64,000 bases of DNA from an uncultured bacterium (GCA_902779645.1 CACZCH010000004.1:62001-126000), one strand, 5' to 3'. Counted from the first letter of the stretch, positions 33,885 to 43,179 are shown. Numbers and translations: made by a program. Notes: generated by a model from the letters alone, not told the origin.

Positions 33885-35498
33885 ATGAGTAATTATAAGC
33901 TGGCAAATTTAATCCGAGCTAGGTTTCCGATGATTTATATTACTACTTTTGAGGAAGATAGAGTTACAAAATTTATAAAATCTGTTGTATCTGATGAAAA
34001 ACAAGTTAAGTACCCGAGAGAAGTTTTCACATGGACTCAAACTAACGGGCTTTTTAATGATAATACTCAAAAAGGAGTTGCAGATACCGCTTGCCCGTGT
34101 AAAGCATTAGAATTTATCAGAAAGTATGATAAAGATTCTGTTTTTATTCTTTATGATTTTCATGTAAACTTCGGGCCAAAAGGCAGACAGCCTGATTATA
34201 ATACTATAAGAAAAGTCAGAGATATTATTCCTGATTTAAAGCTGGGTGCTGTTAGGAAAACAGTTTTCTTTGTATCAACAGAACTTTTAATCCCTGAATC
34301 TCTGCAAAAAGAGATTACAATATATGATTTTGCTCTCCCGACTTTGGATGAAATTAAAGCAAAATTTGACAGTATGATTAATCAGAATTCAGGTGTAGTA
34401 AATGAGTTAAGCGATGAAGATAAAGATAAACTCTGCAAAGCCGCATTGGGTTTAACATTGCAGGAAGCTGAAAGTGCATTTGCTCTTGCAATGGTAAATG
34501 ACGGCAAAATTAACATAAAAGATTTGCAGGTTGTACTTGAAGAAAAAGTACAGGTTATAAAGAAAACAGGAATTTTAGAATTTATCCGTTCAGATTATAC
34601 AATTAAAGATATCGGCGGATTGGATAATCTTAAAAATTGGCTTTTAAAGAGAAATAATTCATGGTCTGAACAGGCTAAAAAATATTGTATTCCCGCACCA
34701 AAGGGTGTTCTTGTTACCGGTGTCCCAGGGTGTGGAAAGAGTTTAACAGCAAAAGCTATGAGTACAATTTGGGGACTTCCGCTTTTGAAGCTTGATTTTG
34801 GTAAAGTTTTTTCAGGTCTTGTAGGAAGTTCGGAAGAAAATATGAGAAGAGCGCTTCAAACCGCTGAGGCAGTTGCACCGTCTATTTTGTGGATAGATGA
34901 GATTGAAAAAGGATTAAGCGGACTCGGTTCAAATGGTGACAGCGGTGTTTCATCACGTATATTCGGACAATTCTTAACCTGGATGCAAGAAAAAGAATCT
35001 CCTGTATTTGTTATAGCAACAGCTAACAATATTAGCGGACTTCCGCCGGAACTTTTAAGAAAAGGTCGTTTTGATGAGATTTTCTTTGTTGACCTGCCTA
35101 CGGAAGAAGAAAGAAAAGAAATCTTTAAACTTCATCTTGAAAGAAGATTAAAAGATAAAGAGGTCGCAAGTGAAATTGTTCAGGTTAAAAACTTGTGCGG
35201 AGAACTTGCAAAAATGACAGAAGGATTTATTGGTTCTGAGATTGAACAAGTTGTTGTATCAGCTCTTTGTGATGCATTCTTTGAAAACAGGCCGCTTAAA
35301 TTTGAAGATTTAGCTAAAAATATTCAAACAACAGTACCATTATCAATGACACAAAGAGAACAGGTTCTTGCACTGAGACAGTGGGCAAACGTAAGGGCTG
35401 TTTCTGCAGCAAAAACATCAAAAATGAAAAAATATTCAAAAGAAATTGATGAACAAAATGCAACAACAAGCAGAGGCGGAAGAACTTTAGATTTTTGA
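33885..35498 (+). CDS. ycf46: Ycf46-type AAA+ ATPase
   Basis: 537 residues. N-terminal ~230-residue domain typical of Ycf46 (LIRARFPMIYITTFEEDR), then an AAA+ module: Walker A GVPGCGKS at ~279-286, Walker B ILWIDEIEK at ~331, sensor 1 TANN and arginine finger region LLRKGRFDE. Found in cyanobacteria and algal plastids; cyanobacterial homologues are linked to CO2/redox stress, but the molecular role is unclear. Its presence in a lineage without photosynthesis is notable. AGGAGA ribosome site. Confidence 0.88.
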   Translation: MSNYKLANLIRARFPMIYITTFEEDRVTKFIKSVVSDEKQVKYPREVFTWTQTNGLFNDNTQKGVADTACPCKALEFIRKYDKDSVFILYDFHVNFGPKGRQPDYNTIRKVRDIIPDLKLGAVRKTVFFVSTELLIPESLQKEITIYDFALPTLDEIKAKFDSMINQNSGVVNELSDEDKDKLCKAALGLTLQEAESAFALAMVNDGKINIKDLQVVLEEKVQVIKKTGILEFIRSDYTIKDIGGLDNLKNWLLKRNNSWSEQAKKYCIPAPKGVLVTGVPGCGKSLTAKAMSTIWGLPLLKLDFGKVFSGLVGSSEENMRRALQTAEAVAPSILWIDEIEKGLSGLGSNGDSGVSSRIFGQFLTWMQEKESPVFVIATANNISGLPPELLRKGRFDEIFFVDLPTEEERKEIFKLHLERRLKDKEVASEIVQVKNLCGELAKMTEGFIGSEIEQVVVSALCDAFFENRPLKFEDLAKNIQTTVPLSMTQREQVLALRQWANVRAVSAAKTSKMKKYSKEIDEQNATTSRGGRTLDF

Positions 35499-35529
35499 TA
35501 AACTGAAATAACTAAAAAGGAGATAACGT

Positions 35530-36054
35530 ATGTCATGTACAGTAGTAGCAGTTCCCTACGCATTAATGTGGGTAGTAGGTGCAATCGCAACGGCCGCAGC
35601 GACAAGTGTTAACAATGATGAAAATATTGATATATTTAATTTAGAAACAACAGAAGAAAATTGTACTGAAGACAGGGTTATAACAGAAAAACATTTTATT
35701 GAAAAAACATTTGATACACCGTTTATGGATAAAAGTATTTTGATGAAAACTCTGGAAGAACATGGGGTTAAAAACATTTTCGAATGGGAAACAGGTTTGT
35801 CGGGAGAAGTGGATAATTATAAACTGACATTTGAAAAAACTGCAGAAGACAAACCGTATAATTTAAGGATTTCTTGTTTAGAAAATGCTAATGCAGAAGA
35901 AAAAGCCGGAGATTTGAGTGGAGAATATGCTCTGAATGTCCAAGAGGATGCCTATTTGCATATAATTGATAAATTGAAAGAAAATAATATGCAAATTGAG
36001 GAAGAAGAGGTTATGGAAGACAATACAATCGTACTAACGGTGAATATTGATTAG
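35530..36054 (+). CDS. Ycf35/DUF1257-like protein with N-terminal membrane segment (tentative)
   Basis: 174 residues. Residues ~5-27 are a hydrophobic segment (VVAVPYALMWVVGAIATAAAT). The C-terminal ~110 (DKSILMKTLEEHG..., ending EEEEVMEDNTIVLTVNID) resemble in layout DUF1257/Ycf35, which commonly neighbours DUF2997 and Ycf46 in cyanobacteria. The resemblance is weak and partly guided by context. AAGGAGA ribosome site, 31 bases after ycf46. Confidence 0.45.
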   Translation: MSCTVVAVPYALMWVVGAIATAAATSVNNDENIDIFNLETTEENCTEDRVITEKHFIEKTFDTPFMDKSILMKTLEEHGVKNIFEWETGLSGEVDNYKLTFEKTAEDKPYNLRISCLENANAEEKAGDLSGEYALNVQEDAYLHIIDKLKENNMQIEEEEVMEDNTIVLTVNID

Positions 36055-36066
36055 AGGTAAAAAACA

Positions 36067-36279
36067 ATGTCTGATAAAAAATTAAAAATTAAATTATTAC
36101 CAAACGGTGAAATTCAAATGGAAACTCACGGCATTAAAGGTAAAAAATGCTTGGATTATATAGAAGTTTTAAAAAAACTTGTTGACGTAAAAATTACAGA
36201 CACACAGCTTTCACAGGAATATTATGAAATAGAAACTGATATAAATAATGAAGAACAAAGTTCAATTCGTTACGATTAG
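36067..36279 (+). CDS. DUF2997-like small protein
   Basis: 70 residues. Pattern 'kIkllPnGeIqmEthGiKGkkCldyievL..lvd....t...qEYYE' fits DUF2997, a small cyanobacterial family encoded next to Ycf35-like genes. Function unknown. AGAGGT ribosome site, 12 bases after the previous gene; the three genes from 33885 form an operon. Confidence 0.65.
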   Translation: MSDKKLKIKLLPNGEIQMETHGIKGKKCLDYIEVLKKLVDVKITDTQLSQEYYEIETDINNEEQSSIRYD

Positions 36280-36346
36280 TCTTTTTGCTGTATTTGCTTA
36301 AAGTATAAAAGTATGGTAAAATTGACTGCAAGAAGAGAGGTTTTTA

Positions 36347-37042
36347 ATGAGCGAAGGACACTGGATTGTTAACACAGTAATTGCAGGTAATCCGATGGCA
36401 TTTAATATGGATACGCTTGTAACAATGTGGGCTGCAATGATATTTTTGATTGTTGTTGCTTTTATTGCGACAAGACATCTTTCAATCTTCCCTAATAAGC
36501 TTCAATACTTTGTAGAAGGTATTCTGGGCTACTTTGACAACCTCATAAAAAGTATGATTAATAAAGACGGCGAAAAACATTTTCCGCTTATTGCGTCACT
36601 GTTCTTATTTATTGTGACTGCAAATTTAATGGGACAATTACCGCTAAAAATGCTTGAACTTAAACACGGCGAATTTGCTTCACCTACAAACGATATTAAT
36701 ATGACGGCAGGTCTTGCTATCATTGTTCTTATATATTACGTAACAGCAGGATTGATGAAGAAAAAGGGCAAATTTTTGCTTCATGAATTTTCTTTTGTCG
36801 GTATTATATCCATGCTTGTTGAGATATTAGAACTGTTTACAAGACCTCTAACACTGGCTCTCCGTCTTTTTGGAAACATTTTAGCCGGTGAAATATTAAT
36901 CGGAGCATTATTGGGAATCTGTGCGTGGGGCTTACCGCTTCCGATAATGTTCTTTGAAATACTTGTAGCTTGTGTTCAGGCTCTTGTATTTACAATGTTG
37001 ACAACTGTATACATCGCAACAGCGGTAAACGAAGAACACTAA
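36347..37042 (+). CDS. atpB: ATP synthase subunit a
   Basis: 231 residues, five to six membrane helices. Helix 4/5 carries the essential arginine in PLTLALRLFGNILAGE near residue 172, which faces the c-ring carboxylate in the proton path. Inner-membrane Fo component. GAGAGG ribosome site. First gene of the atp operon in this window; no atpI is seen upstream. Confidence 0.96.
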   Translation: MSEGHWIVNTVIAGNPMAFNMDTLVTMWAAMIFLIVVAFIATRHLSIFPNKLQYFVEGILGYFDNLIKSMINKDGEKHFPLIASLFLFIVTANLMGQLPLKMLELKHGEFASPTNDINMTAGLAIIVLIYYVTAGLMKKKGKFLLHEFSFVGIISMLVEILELFTRPLTLALRLFGNILAGEILIGALLGICAWGLPLPIMFFEILVACVQALVFTMLTTVYIATAVNEEH

Positions 37043-37051
37043 AAACAAAAT

Positions 37052-37086
37052 CCCCTCGCCCTTTGGGAGAGGGTTAGGGTGAGGGG
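37052..37086. repeat. Hairpin repeat inside the atp operon
   Basis: CCCCTCGCCCT at 37052-37062 pairs with AGGGTGAGGGG at 37076-37086 (one G-T pair), around a second short GGGAGAGGG block. GC-rich in an AT-rich context and of the widespread 'CCCTCACCCTAACCCTCTCCC' type. It lies between atpB and atpE and could attenuate transcription or mark an mRNA-processing site. Confidence 0.65.
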
Positions 37087-37138
37087 GAAACTTCTCAGAG
37101 AATAATAAATTAAATATAAAATAAAAAGGAGAAAGAAA

Positions 37139-37384
37139 ATGGAAGAAGTAAAAACAATTTCTGATTTAGCACAGTTAGGTGCAGGTATTGCAATGGGTTT
37201 TGGTGCAGTAGGTGCAGGACTTGGTATCGGTATTGCAACAAAAGGCTTATTGGAATCAATCGCAAGACAACCTGAAATCGCAGGTAAAGCAGTTGGTTTC
37301 TTCTTAGTTGGTGCAGCTCTAGCAGAAGCTTGTGCTATTTACGCTTTAGTTATCGCTATGAAATTATCAGGAATGATGGGCTAG
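37139..37384 (+). CDS. atpE: ATP synthase subunit c
   Basis: 81 residues, two helices joined by the polar loop RQP (43-45). The ion-carrying carboxylate is Glu63 in LAEACAIYAL. The residues that define sodium-binding rings (Gln in helix 1 and Ser after the Glu) are replaced by Ile/Ala, so the ring is predicted to carry protons. Strong AAGGAGA site, consistent with the need for many copies. Confidence 0.96.
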   Translation: MEEVKTISDLAQLGAGIAMGFGAVGAGLGIGIATKGLLESIARQPEIAGKAVGFFLVGAALAEACAIYALVIAMKLSGMMG

Positions 37385-37399
37385 GGGTAAATATAGCAA

Positions 37400-37879
37400 A
37401 TGGAATTTAACGGAACTTTTTTTGCAGCAATAATATCATTTTTAGTATTTGTGTTCGTAATGAACAAAATGCTTTATGAGCCTGTTCGTAAAATTGTTAA
37501 TGAAAGAAATGATTTTATTAACGGTAATTATTCTAAAGCAAATGAAAATAATTCTAAAGCAGAAGAGCTTACGAAAGAACGTGATGAAAAGCTTGCGGAA
37601 TCAAATGAAAAAGCAAGGGGTAAATACAATGAAATCCTTGCAGATTTTAAAGAACAAAGAGCAGATATTTTAAAAGAAGCTCAGGATAAATCACGTGAAG
37701 AACTTGATGAAGCTTATTCAAACTTGAAAGACGTCTCTAATGAAGCTAAGGAAGGCTTAAAATGGAAAATGACGGATTTGGCAAATGATATTGTTGAAAA
37801 AGTTCTTGGTTACAGAAGTGAAGTTCAAGTTTTTGACAATGACAAAGTAAACGACATTCTTTATCAAGATAGAGGTTGA
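37400..37879 (+). CDS. atpG: ATP synthase subunit b' (b-type, first copy)
   Basis: 159 residues: one N-terminal membrane helix (FFAAIISFLVFVFVMNKMLYEPV) and a long charged coiled coil. The PVRKIVNERNDFI segment follows the b/b' pattern. With the second copy at 37937 it forms the heterodimeric stator stalk of cyanobacterial and plastid type. Ribosome site GGGGTAAA. Symbol follows cyanobacterial use (atpG for b'). Confidence 0.9.
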   Translation: MEFNGTFFAAIISFLVFVFVMNKMLYEPVRKIVNERNDFINGNYSKANENNSKAEELTKERDEKLAESNEKARGKYNEILADFKEQRADILKEAQDKSREELDEAYSNLKDVSNEAKEGLKWKMTDLANDIVEKVLGYRSEVQVFDNDKVNDILYQDRG

Positions 37880-37936
37880 TAGTTTATACTTCAAAAAATA
37901 CACAGGTAAAGTCTGTGTAAAAGAAAGGTAAAAATA

Positions 37937-38440
37937 ATGTTTGAGACGGTTCTAGATTATATAGCTCGGACAAATTTATTCAATTTTATAATTTTTGCAG
38001 GTATTATTGCGTATCTTTTTGTAAAGCTTGACGTTATTGGCGGATTAAAGAAAGGTACGGACTGTGTTGCGGAAAAAATTGAAGATTCAAAAAATGCTAA
38101 GCAAGAATCTGAAACAAAGCTTCAAACGATAGAAGACAAAGTGTCTCATTTGGGAGAAGAAATCGAGACAATTATAAACCAATCTGTAAAAAATGCGGAA
38201 ATTGTCGGCAGTCAAATTATAAGCGATGCTGAAAATTCAGTTGAAAATATTAAAACAAATACAGTTAAATTGGTTGAACACAGAACTGCGGTTTTGAAAA
38301 ATGATATTATGCGCAGAGCATCTCTGGCTTCTGTTGAAGTCGCTCGCGAGCATATAATAAAAGAACTAAATGATAATAAAGATTTGCACAACAAACTCAT
38401 TGATGAAAGTGTTGATGCAATTAACGGAGTGGAGTTGTAG
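37937..38440 (+). CDS. atpF: ATP synthase subunit b (second copy)
   Basis: 167 residues: short N-terminus, membrane helix (~15-32, LFNFIIFAGIIAYLFVKL), then a coiled-coil stalk. Differs in sequence from b', consistent with a heterodimer. AAAGGT ribosome site. The stop directly abuts the atpH start. Confidence 0.9.
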   Translation: MFETVLDYIARTNLFNFIIFAGIIAYLFVKLDVIGGLKKGTDCVAEKIEDSKNAKQESETKLQTIEDKVSHLGEEIETIINQSVKNAEIVGSQIISDAENSVENIKTNTVKLVEHRTAVLKNDIMRRASLASVEVAREHIIKELNDNKDLHNKLIDESVDAINGVEL

Positions 38441-38983
38441 ATGACAGAACTTGCATCAAAAAAGTGGGCAAAAGCTCTTATTGAACTGACTCAAGAAGAT
38501 GAAACAATATCAAAGGATAGAGTTTTATCGGAATTAATTTTTGTGGAAGAAACGATTCATTCATCAGAAGAGCTTGCGGAAGCTGTCAATAATCCGTCAA
38601 TATCCACGGAAGAAAAACAAATTGTTTTATGTAAACTATTCCAAGAAAGAATTTCTTCTATTGTTTACAACTTTTTGTTTGTGCTCAATTTGAAAAAACG
38701 ATTAAATTTAATTTCAGATATAAGAATTGAATTTGAAAAAGAATTGGAAGAACTTAAAAATATTGTTAGAGTCGATATAACTTCTGCAATAGATTTAACA
38801 GAAGAAAGAAAGACCAAGATAAGAAACAGAATTGCAGAAAAACTTCAAAAAGATGTAAAAGTTGAATGGGGAGTTGATTCTGATATTATTGCAGGTTTAG
38901 TTTTTAACATTAATGATACTGTTGTTGATAACAGTATTAAACATAAGTTAGATAAATTAACAGAAGAAATAATAAAGGGGTAA
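38441..38983 (+). CDS. atpH: ATP synthase subunit delta
   Basis: 180 residues. N-terminal helical domain (ASKKWAKALIELTQ) binds the top of alpha3beta3; the C-terminal end (VKVEWGVDSDIIAGLVFNIND) carries the conserved GLVxxxxD pattern that joins the b stalk. Starts immediately after atpF, implying translational coupling. Confidence 0.93.
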   Translation: MTELASKKWAKALIELTQEDETISKDRVLSELIFVEETIHSSEELAEAVNNPSISTEEKQIVLCKLFQERISSIVYNFLFVLNLKKRLNLISDIRIEFEKELEELKNIVRVDITSAIDLTEERKTKIRNRIAEKLQKDVKVEWGVDSDIIAGLVFNINDTVVDNSIKHKLDKLTEEIIKG

Positions 38984-38986
38984 GAA

Positions 38987-40498
38987 ATGGCAGTAATTAA
39001 TCCTGATGAAATCAGTTCAATATTAAAAGAGAACATCAGAAACTATGAAGCAAAGGCTGAGGTTTCAAATATTGGCTCGGTTCTGGAAGTAGGTGACGGT
39101 ATAGCGCGCATATACGGTTTGCGTAATGTTATGTCAAACGAGCTTGTAGAATTTGAGGACGGAAACGGAACGTTAGGTATGGCATTAAACCTTGAAGAAG
39201 GAAATGTCGGTGTTGTAATCTTGGGTGAATATACACACATTAAAGAAGGTATGACAGTTAAAACAACCGGCAGAATTGCATCTGTTCCGGTTGGTGATTC
39301 ATTAATAGGCAGAATAGTTAACCCGACAGGTAAAGCGATTGACGGTAAAGGCGATATTATATCAGATAAAACAAGACCAATTGAACGTGTAGCTCCGGGT
39401 ATTGTTGCAAGAAAATCAGTTCACCAACCGCTTCAAACAGGATTAACCGCTATTGATGCTTTGACTCCTATCGGCAGAGGTCAGCGTGAGTTGATTATCG
39501 GTGACAGACAAACAGGTAAGACTGCTGTCGCGATTGATACAATCATTAACCAAAAAGGCGGAGATGTTATTTGTATCTATGTTGCTATCGGTCAAAAGGC
39601 TTCTACCGTTGCTCAAATTGCAAAAACATTAGAAAAACACGGTGCAATGGATTATTCAATAATTGTAGCATCTACTGCTAACGAACCTGCACCGTTACAA
39701 TATATCGCACCGTTTGCAGGTGTTGCTATTGCAGAAGAATTTATGGAACAAGGCAAACATGTCTTAATCGTTTATGATGATTTAACTAAACACGCTCAAG
39801 CATACCGTGCAATGAGTTTGCTTCTTAAAAGACCGCCGGGACGTGAAGCATACCCCGGTGACGTATTCTACTTGCACTCACGTTTACTTGAAAGAGCTGT
39901 TAAGTTGAATGATGAGCTTGGTGGCGGAAGTATTACTGCGCTTCCGATTATTGAAACTCAGGCAGGCGACGTTTCTGCATACATTCCGACTAACGTAATA
40001 TCTATTACGGACGGTCAGATATTCTTGGAAACTTCACTGTTTAACTCAGGTGTAAGACCGGCTATAAATGCAGGTATATCAGTATCTCGTGTAGGCGGTG
40101 CTGCGCAGACTAAAGGTATTAAGCAAGTTGCAGGTAAGTTAAGACTAGACCTTGCACAGTTCAGAGAACTTGAAGCATTCGCTCAATTTGCATCAGATTT
40201 GGACGCTGCAACTAAGAAACAGTTACTCAGAGGTCAAAAGCTTACAGAAGTATTGAAACAACCTCAATACAAGCCTTTAACCGTTGCTCAGCAAGTTACA
40301 ATTCTGTTTGCGGCGAATGAAGGTTATTTAGATGAAGTTGATAACAAAAATATCAATTCATACAAAACAGGCTGGTTTGAATACTTTGAGGCAAATCTTC
40401 CGGAAATGAGCAAGGCTCTTAATGAAGGAGCAAAACTCTCCGACGATGATATGGCAACTTTGAAATCCAAGCTCGATGAGTATGGAAAAACCTTATAA
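38987..40498 (+). CDS. atpA: ATP synthase subunit alpha
   Basis: 503 residues. Non-catalytic nucleotide-binding subunit. P-loop GDRQTGKT near residue 172, [14 protein letters not shown], alpha-type signature [17 protein letters not shown] near 360. Full length. GGGGTAAG ribosome site. Beta and epsilon are encoded elsewhere, the cyanobacterial split. Confidence 0.97.
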   Translation: MAVINPDEISSILKENIRNYEAKAEVSNIGSVLEVGDGIARIYGLRNVMSNELVEFEDGNGTLGMALNLEEGNVGVVILGEYTHIKEGMTVKTTGRIASVPVGDSLIGRIVNPTGKAIDGKGDIISDKTRPIERVAPGIVARKSVHQPLQTGLTAIDALTPIGRGQRELIIGDRQTGKTAVAIDTIINQKGGDVICIYVAIGQKASTVAQIAKTLEKHGAMDYSIIVASTANEPAPLQYIAPFAGVAIAEEFMEQGKHVLIVYDDLTKHAQAYRAMSLLLKRPPGREAYPGDVFYLHSRLLERAVKLNDELGGGSITALPIIETQAGDVSAYIPTNVISITDGQIFLETSLFNSGVRPAINAGISVSRVGGAAQTKGIKQVAGKLRLDLAQFRELEAFAQFASDLDAATKKQLLRGQKLTEVLKQPQYKPLTVAQQVTILFAANEGYLDEVDNKNINSYKTGWFEYFEANLPEMSKALNEGAKLSDDDMATLKSKLDEYGKTL

Positions 40499-40512
40499 AT
40501 GGAATATGGGAA

Positions 40513-41424
40513 ATGGCAAATTCAAAAGACATCAAAAGCAGAATAAGCAGTGTTCAAAACACTAAAAAAATTACTAAAGCAATGAAAATGGTTGCTGCCG
40601 CTAAGGTTAAAAAAGCCGAATCTACGGTTAAAGCGGCAAGACCTTTCTCTGATGAACTTTTGCACTTATTCAGAAAAATGCTTGCAACAGTAGGTGATTA
40701 TTCCTCTCACGGATTGAAGGTAGAAAGAGCTTTGGATAATTATGCAGAGCTCATTAAACCGAGAGAGGTCAAAGCTGAAGGACTTTTAGTATTGACTTCC
40801 AATAAAGGGCTTGCAGGTGCTTATAATGCCAATATTATTAAAGCGGCTTTCAAACGAATAAAAGAAAATAAACAAAACGGAATAAAAACTTATGTTTATC
40901 CTGTTGGTCAAAAAGCAATTTCAGCGTTTAAAAACAAACAGAGCGAAGATTTCGTTCTTAAAAAAGGATATATGGCAATTGCTAATAACCCGACTGCTAC
41001 GGGCGCAACAGTGATAGCCGAAGATTTGGCAGAAGATTTTGTTAAGGGTGAACTTGATAGCATTGATGTATTCACGACTCACTTTAATAATATGATGTCT
41101 TATAATGTTGTTGCTTGGGAAATTTTACCTGTTAAAGTAGAAAAAGATGAAGAACAGGAACTTGATCCGCTGATGGTGTTTGAACCTTCAGGCCATGCTA
41201 TTTTACAGCAGTTAGTCCCGATGTATATTACAAATTCTATTTATCAGGCGCTGCTTGAAGCTAACGCATCAGAACTTGCTTCAAGAATGACAGCGATGTC
41301 AGCTGCTTCAAATAATGCAGAAGAGATGATTAATACGTTAACTGTTGATTATAATAAGGCTCGTCAATCGGCAATTACACAAGAATTGGTAGAAATTGTT
41401 TCCGGTGCCAACAGCGTTAATTAA
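40513..41424 (+). CDS. atpC: ATP synthase subunit gamma
   Basis: 303 residues. Central rotor: N-terminal SRISSVQNTKKITKAMKMVAAAKVKKAE and C-terminal RMTAMSAASNNAEEMI...YNKARQSAITQEL helices are intact. It lacks an obvious counterpart of the ~35-residue insertion that cyanobacterial and plastid gamma use for light/redox control, in keeping with a non-photosynthetic lifestyle. Symbol follows cyanobacterial use. Last gene of the operon in the window. Confidence 0.94.
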   Translation: MANSKDIKSRISSVQNTKKITKAMKMVAAAKVKKAESTVKAARPFSDELLHLFRKMLATVGDYSSHGLKVERALDNYAELIKPREVKAEGLLVLTSNKGLAGAYNANIIKAAFKRIKENKQNGIKTYVYPVGQKAISAFKNKQSEDFVLKKGYMAIANNPTATGATVIAEDLAEDFVKGELDSIDVFTTHFNNMMSYNVVAWEILPVKVEKDEEQELDPLMVFEPSGHAILQQLVPMYITNSIYQALLEANASELASRMTAMSAASNNAEEMINTLTVDYNKARQSAITQELVEIVSGANSVN

Positions 41425-41493
41425 AATTTAACTAGCAAAATATTTTTTTACGGGTTTTATAATAAAATATAAAAATCTAAGGAGTTGTATTAT

Positions 41494-41919
41494 ATGGAAA
41501 TAGATTTAGGCCCGATTGTAAAATACGAAGATGCAAGATCGAATGCTTATTGGTCTAGAGCAGGAATTGATACTCGTTTGTTGGCCAGCAGTATGAATGT
41601 TAGTGATTACAAAAACCATTTGTTAGATTGTGAAAAGAATCCTACTGTTGGTATGATTATTCGTAAAAAATATATAACGGGCAGTCCGATGAACTATCCT
41701 GAAGGTGCAAGACGTAATATTAAATTTATGAAACAGCAACCTGAAATATCTGATTTGATAAAAAGTGTAGATAAAAAAATTCAAGAATTATACCCAAGAA
41801 CAAAACATATTAGAGAATATATTATAGATAGCAGACGAGTATTGTTAGACGAAGTAAAAAAGAGTAAGAAATATACAATATTTAATAAATTAGCAATACT
41901 TTTCAATAAAGTTTTATAA
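41494..41919 (+). CDS. Hypothetical protein downstream of the atp operon
   Basis: 141 residues starting at ATG 41494, nine bases after TAAGGAG; the TTG at 41485 directly follows the ribosome site and is too close. Mixed helical, basic (about 20 Lys/Arg in the last 70 residues), no signal peptide, no recognised domain. Own AT-rich upstream region (41425-41478), so it may be separately transcribed. Confidence 0.6.
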   Translation: MEIDLGPIVKYEDARSNAYWSRAGIDTRLLASSMNVSDYKNHLLDCEKNPTVGMIIRKKYITGSPMNYPEGARRNIKFMKQQPEISDLIKSVDKKIQELYPRTKHIREYIIDSRRVLLDEVKKSKKYTIFNKLAILFNKVL

Positions 41920-42011
41920 AAAGTTTAATATTAAATATGTAAGAACATTAAGTTTGATAATAATAGGAATTTTTAATCATATTCGTATTCTAAGCTTGTT
42001 AGTTTAAACGG

Positions 42012-42355
42012 TTATCCTATATGAAACAATCCCGCAATTGTTCCTGTTATAAGCGTTGCAGCCATTAAACTTCTGTAGCAAATTGAAGTTATTAATCCTG
42101 TTTTTCGGGTACAAGAGCAACTGCAGCGCCAACAGCGATGCTTAAGGATTCAATACTTGTAAATCCGCATAAAACATAAGATGCAATAATTGCACTATGT
42201 GCAGATATAGTACCGGCTTTAATTGCTTCGCTTAATCCTACGTATGACGGTGCTTCTGTCATAATAAGTCTTGTCCCTAAAAATTCTCTGACTATTGATG
42301 TATCTTGCGGAGCAATACCCATTAAGAAAGCAACCGGTTTAAATATAAATATAAA
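42012..42355 (-). pseudogene. 3' fragment of a concentrative nucleoside transporter (NupC/CNT), frameshifted
   Basis: On the minus strand the frame from ~42355 gives FKPVAFLMGIAPQD..GTRLIMTEAPSYVGLSEA..CGFTSIESLSIAVGAAVALVPEK, which follows the C-terminal half of CNT permeases (PIAWVMGV...TKLVxNEFVA...FANFSSIGI). It stops at 42092, but a shifted frame continues as GLITSICYRSLMAATLITGTIAGLF to a stop at 42012-42014, the expected last helix. The N-terminal two thirds of the transporter are missing, replaced by the cupin gene region. Clear decayed gene. Confidence 0.8.
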
Positions 42356-42431
42356 TATTGATTGTTTTTTATAAGAAATTACTATATTATGAACATAAGT
42401 CAGTATTTTGAAATTAAAGGAATAAACAACC

Positions 42432-42845
42432 ATGAAAAAAGCAATCAAATTCGCAGCTATGCTCTTTATAATAATTTTATGTACAGCAGGTGTATCATAT
42501 TCAGCAGAAAAACAAGTATTATTAAAAACAACATCTACCTGGGATAATGCGCAATATAAAAAATTAAAAATAAAAAATCCGGAAGCTACCGTATTAAAGA
42601 TTGTCATAGGTGTTAATGAAGAATTACCTATGCATAAGCATGATTTAGTTAATATTGCTTATGTAAAAAAAGGAACTTTAACGGTTATTACCGATGATAA
42701 TAAAGAAATAACACTCCACGAGGGAGAAGTTCTACCGGAATTAGTCGGAAAATATCATTACGGTAAAAATACAGGAAAAGAACCTGTTGAACTTATTGTC
42801 TTTTATCTCGGACAAAAAGGAACACCTTTGTCTGTTAATAAATAA
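42432..42845 (+). CDS. Exported single-domain cupin protein
   Basis: 137 residues with a Sec signal peptide (FAAMLFIIILCTAGVSYSA, cleavage ~24). Cupin motif 1: LPMHKHDLVNIAYVKKGTLTV, with metal ligands His and His (MHKH) and no obvious Glu at the usual place; motif 2: ELVGKYHYGKNTGKEPVEL with a histidine. Periplasmic, possibly a metal-binding or small-molecule-binding protein. AAAGGA ribosome site. It overlaps the remains of the CNT pseudogene locus. Confidence 0.8.
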   Translation: MKKAIKFAAMLFIIILCTAGVSYSAEKQVLLKTTSTWDNAQYKKLKIKNPEATVLKIVIGVNEELPMHKHDLVNIAYVKKGTLTVITDDNKEITLHEGEVLPELVGKYHYGKNTGKEPVELIVFYLGQKGTPLSVNK

Positions 42846-43179
42846 TAAAATTTAAGAAAAGGGTAAACAGACTTACTATGTAACATATTATTTGTACTAC
42901 TGTGTATTTTTTTAATGTTTCATGTTTTACAATTTTTCCTATTATAAAATGTGAGATTATACATAAAAATAAAACTAAACTATAAATATAATGTTTTATT
43001 AATAATCCAAATATTAAAGGTAAGCTCAGTGTTACAATATATAAAATCATACTTCCTGCAATTAAATATCCGTATATAGCCTTATTTTTTGGTTGCTTAA
43101 AATTGTATAAAAGCCCGATTAGTAACATTATGATAGATAATATATTTACAATAATTGCAGATATTAAAACTATATACAT
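42835..43179 (-). CDS. Four-helix membrane orphan protein
   Basis: 114 residues, almost all hydrophobic, with about four membrane helices (LISAIIVNILSIIMLLIGLLY, AIYGYLIAGSMILYIVTLSL, YIYSLVLFLCIISHFIIG, VVQIICYIVSLFTLFLNFI). AAAGAGG ribosome site within the upstream hydrolase gene, which it overlaps by 10 bases. No known family. Its 3' end overlaps the convergent cupin gene by 11 bases. Confidence 0.65.
   Translation of the reverse strand: MYIVLISAIIVNILSIIMLLIGLLYNFKQPKNKAIYGYLIAGSMILYIVTLSLPLIFGLLIKHYIYSLVLFLCIISHFIIGKIVKHETLKKYTVVQIICYIVSLFTLFLNFIIY

Noticed and set aside
37139-37384. Sodium-type c subunit
   Set aside because: Ligand residues typical of Na+ rings (helix-1 Gln, Ser after the carboxylate) are absent.
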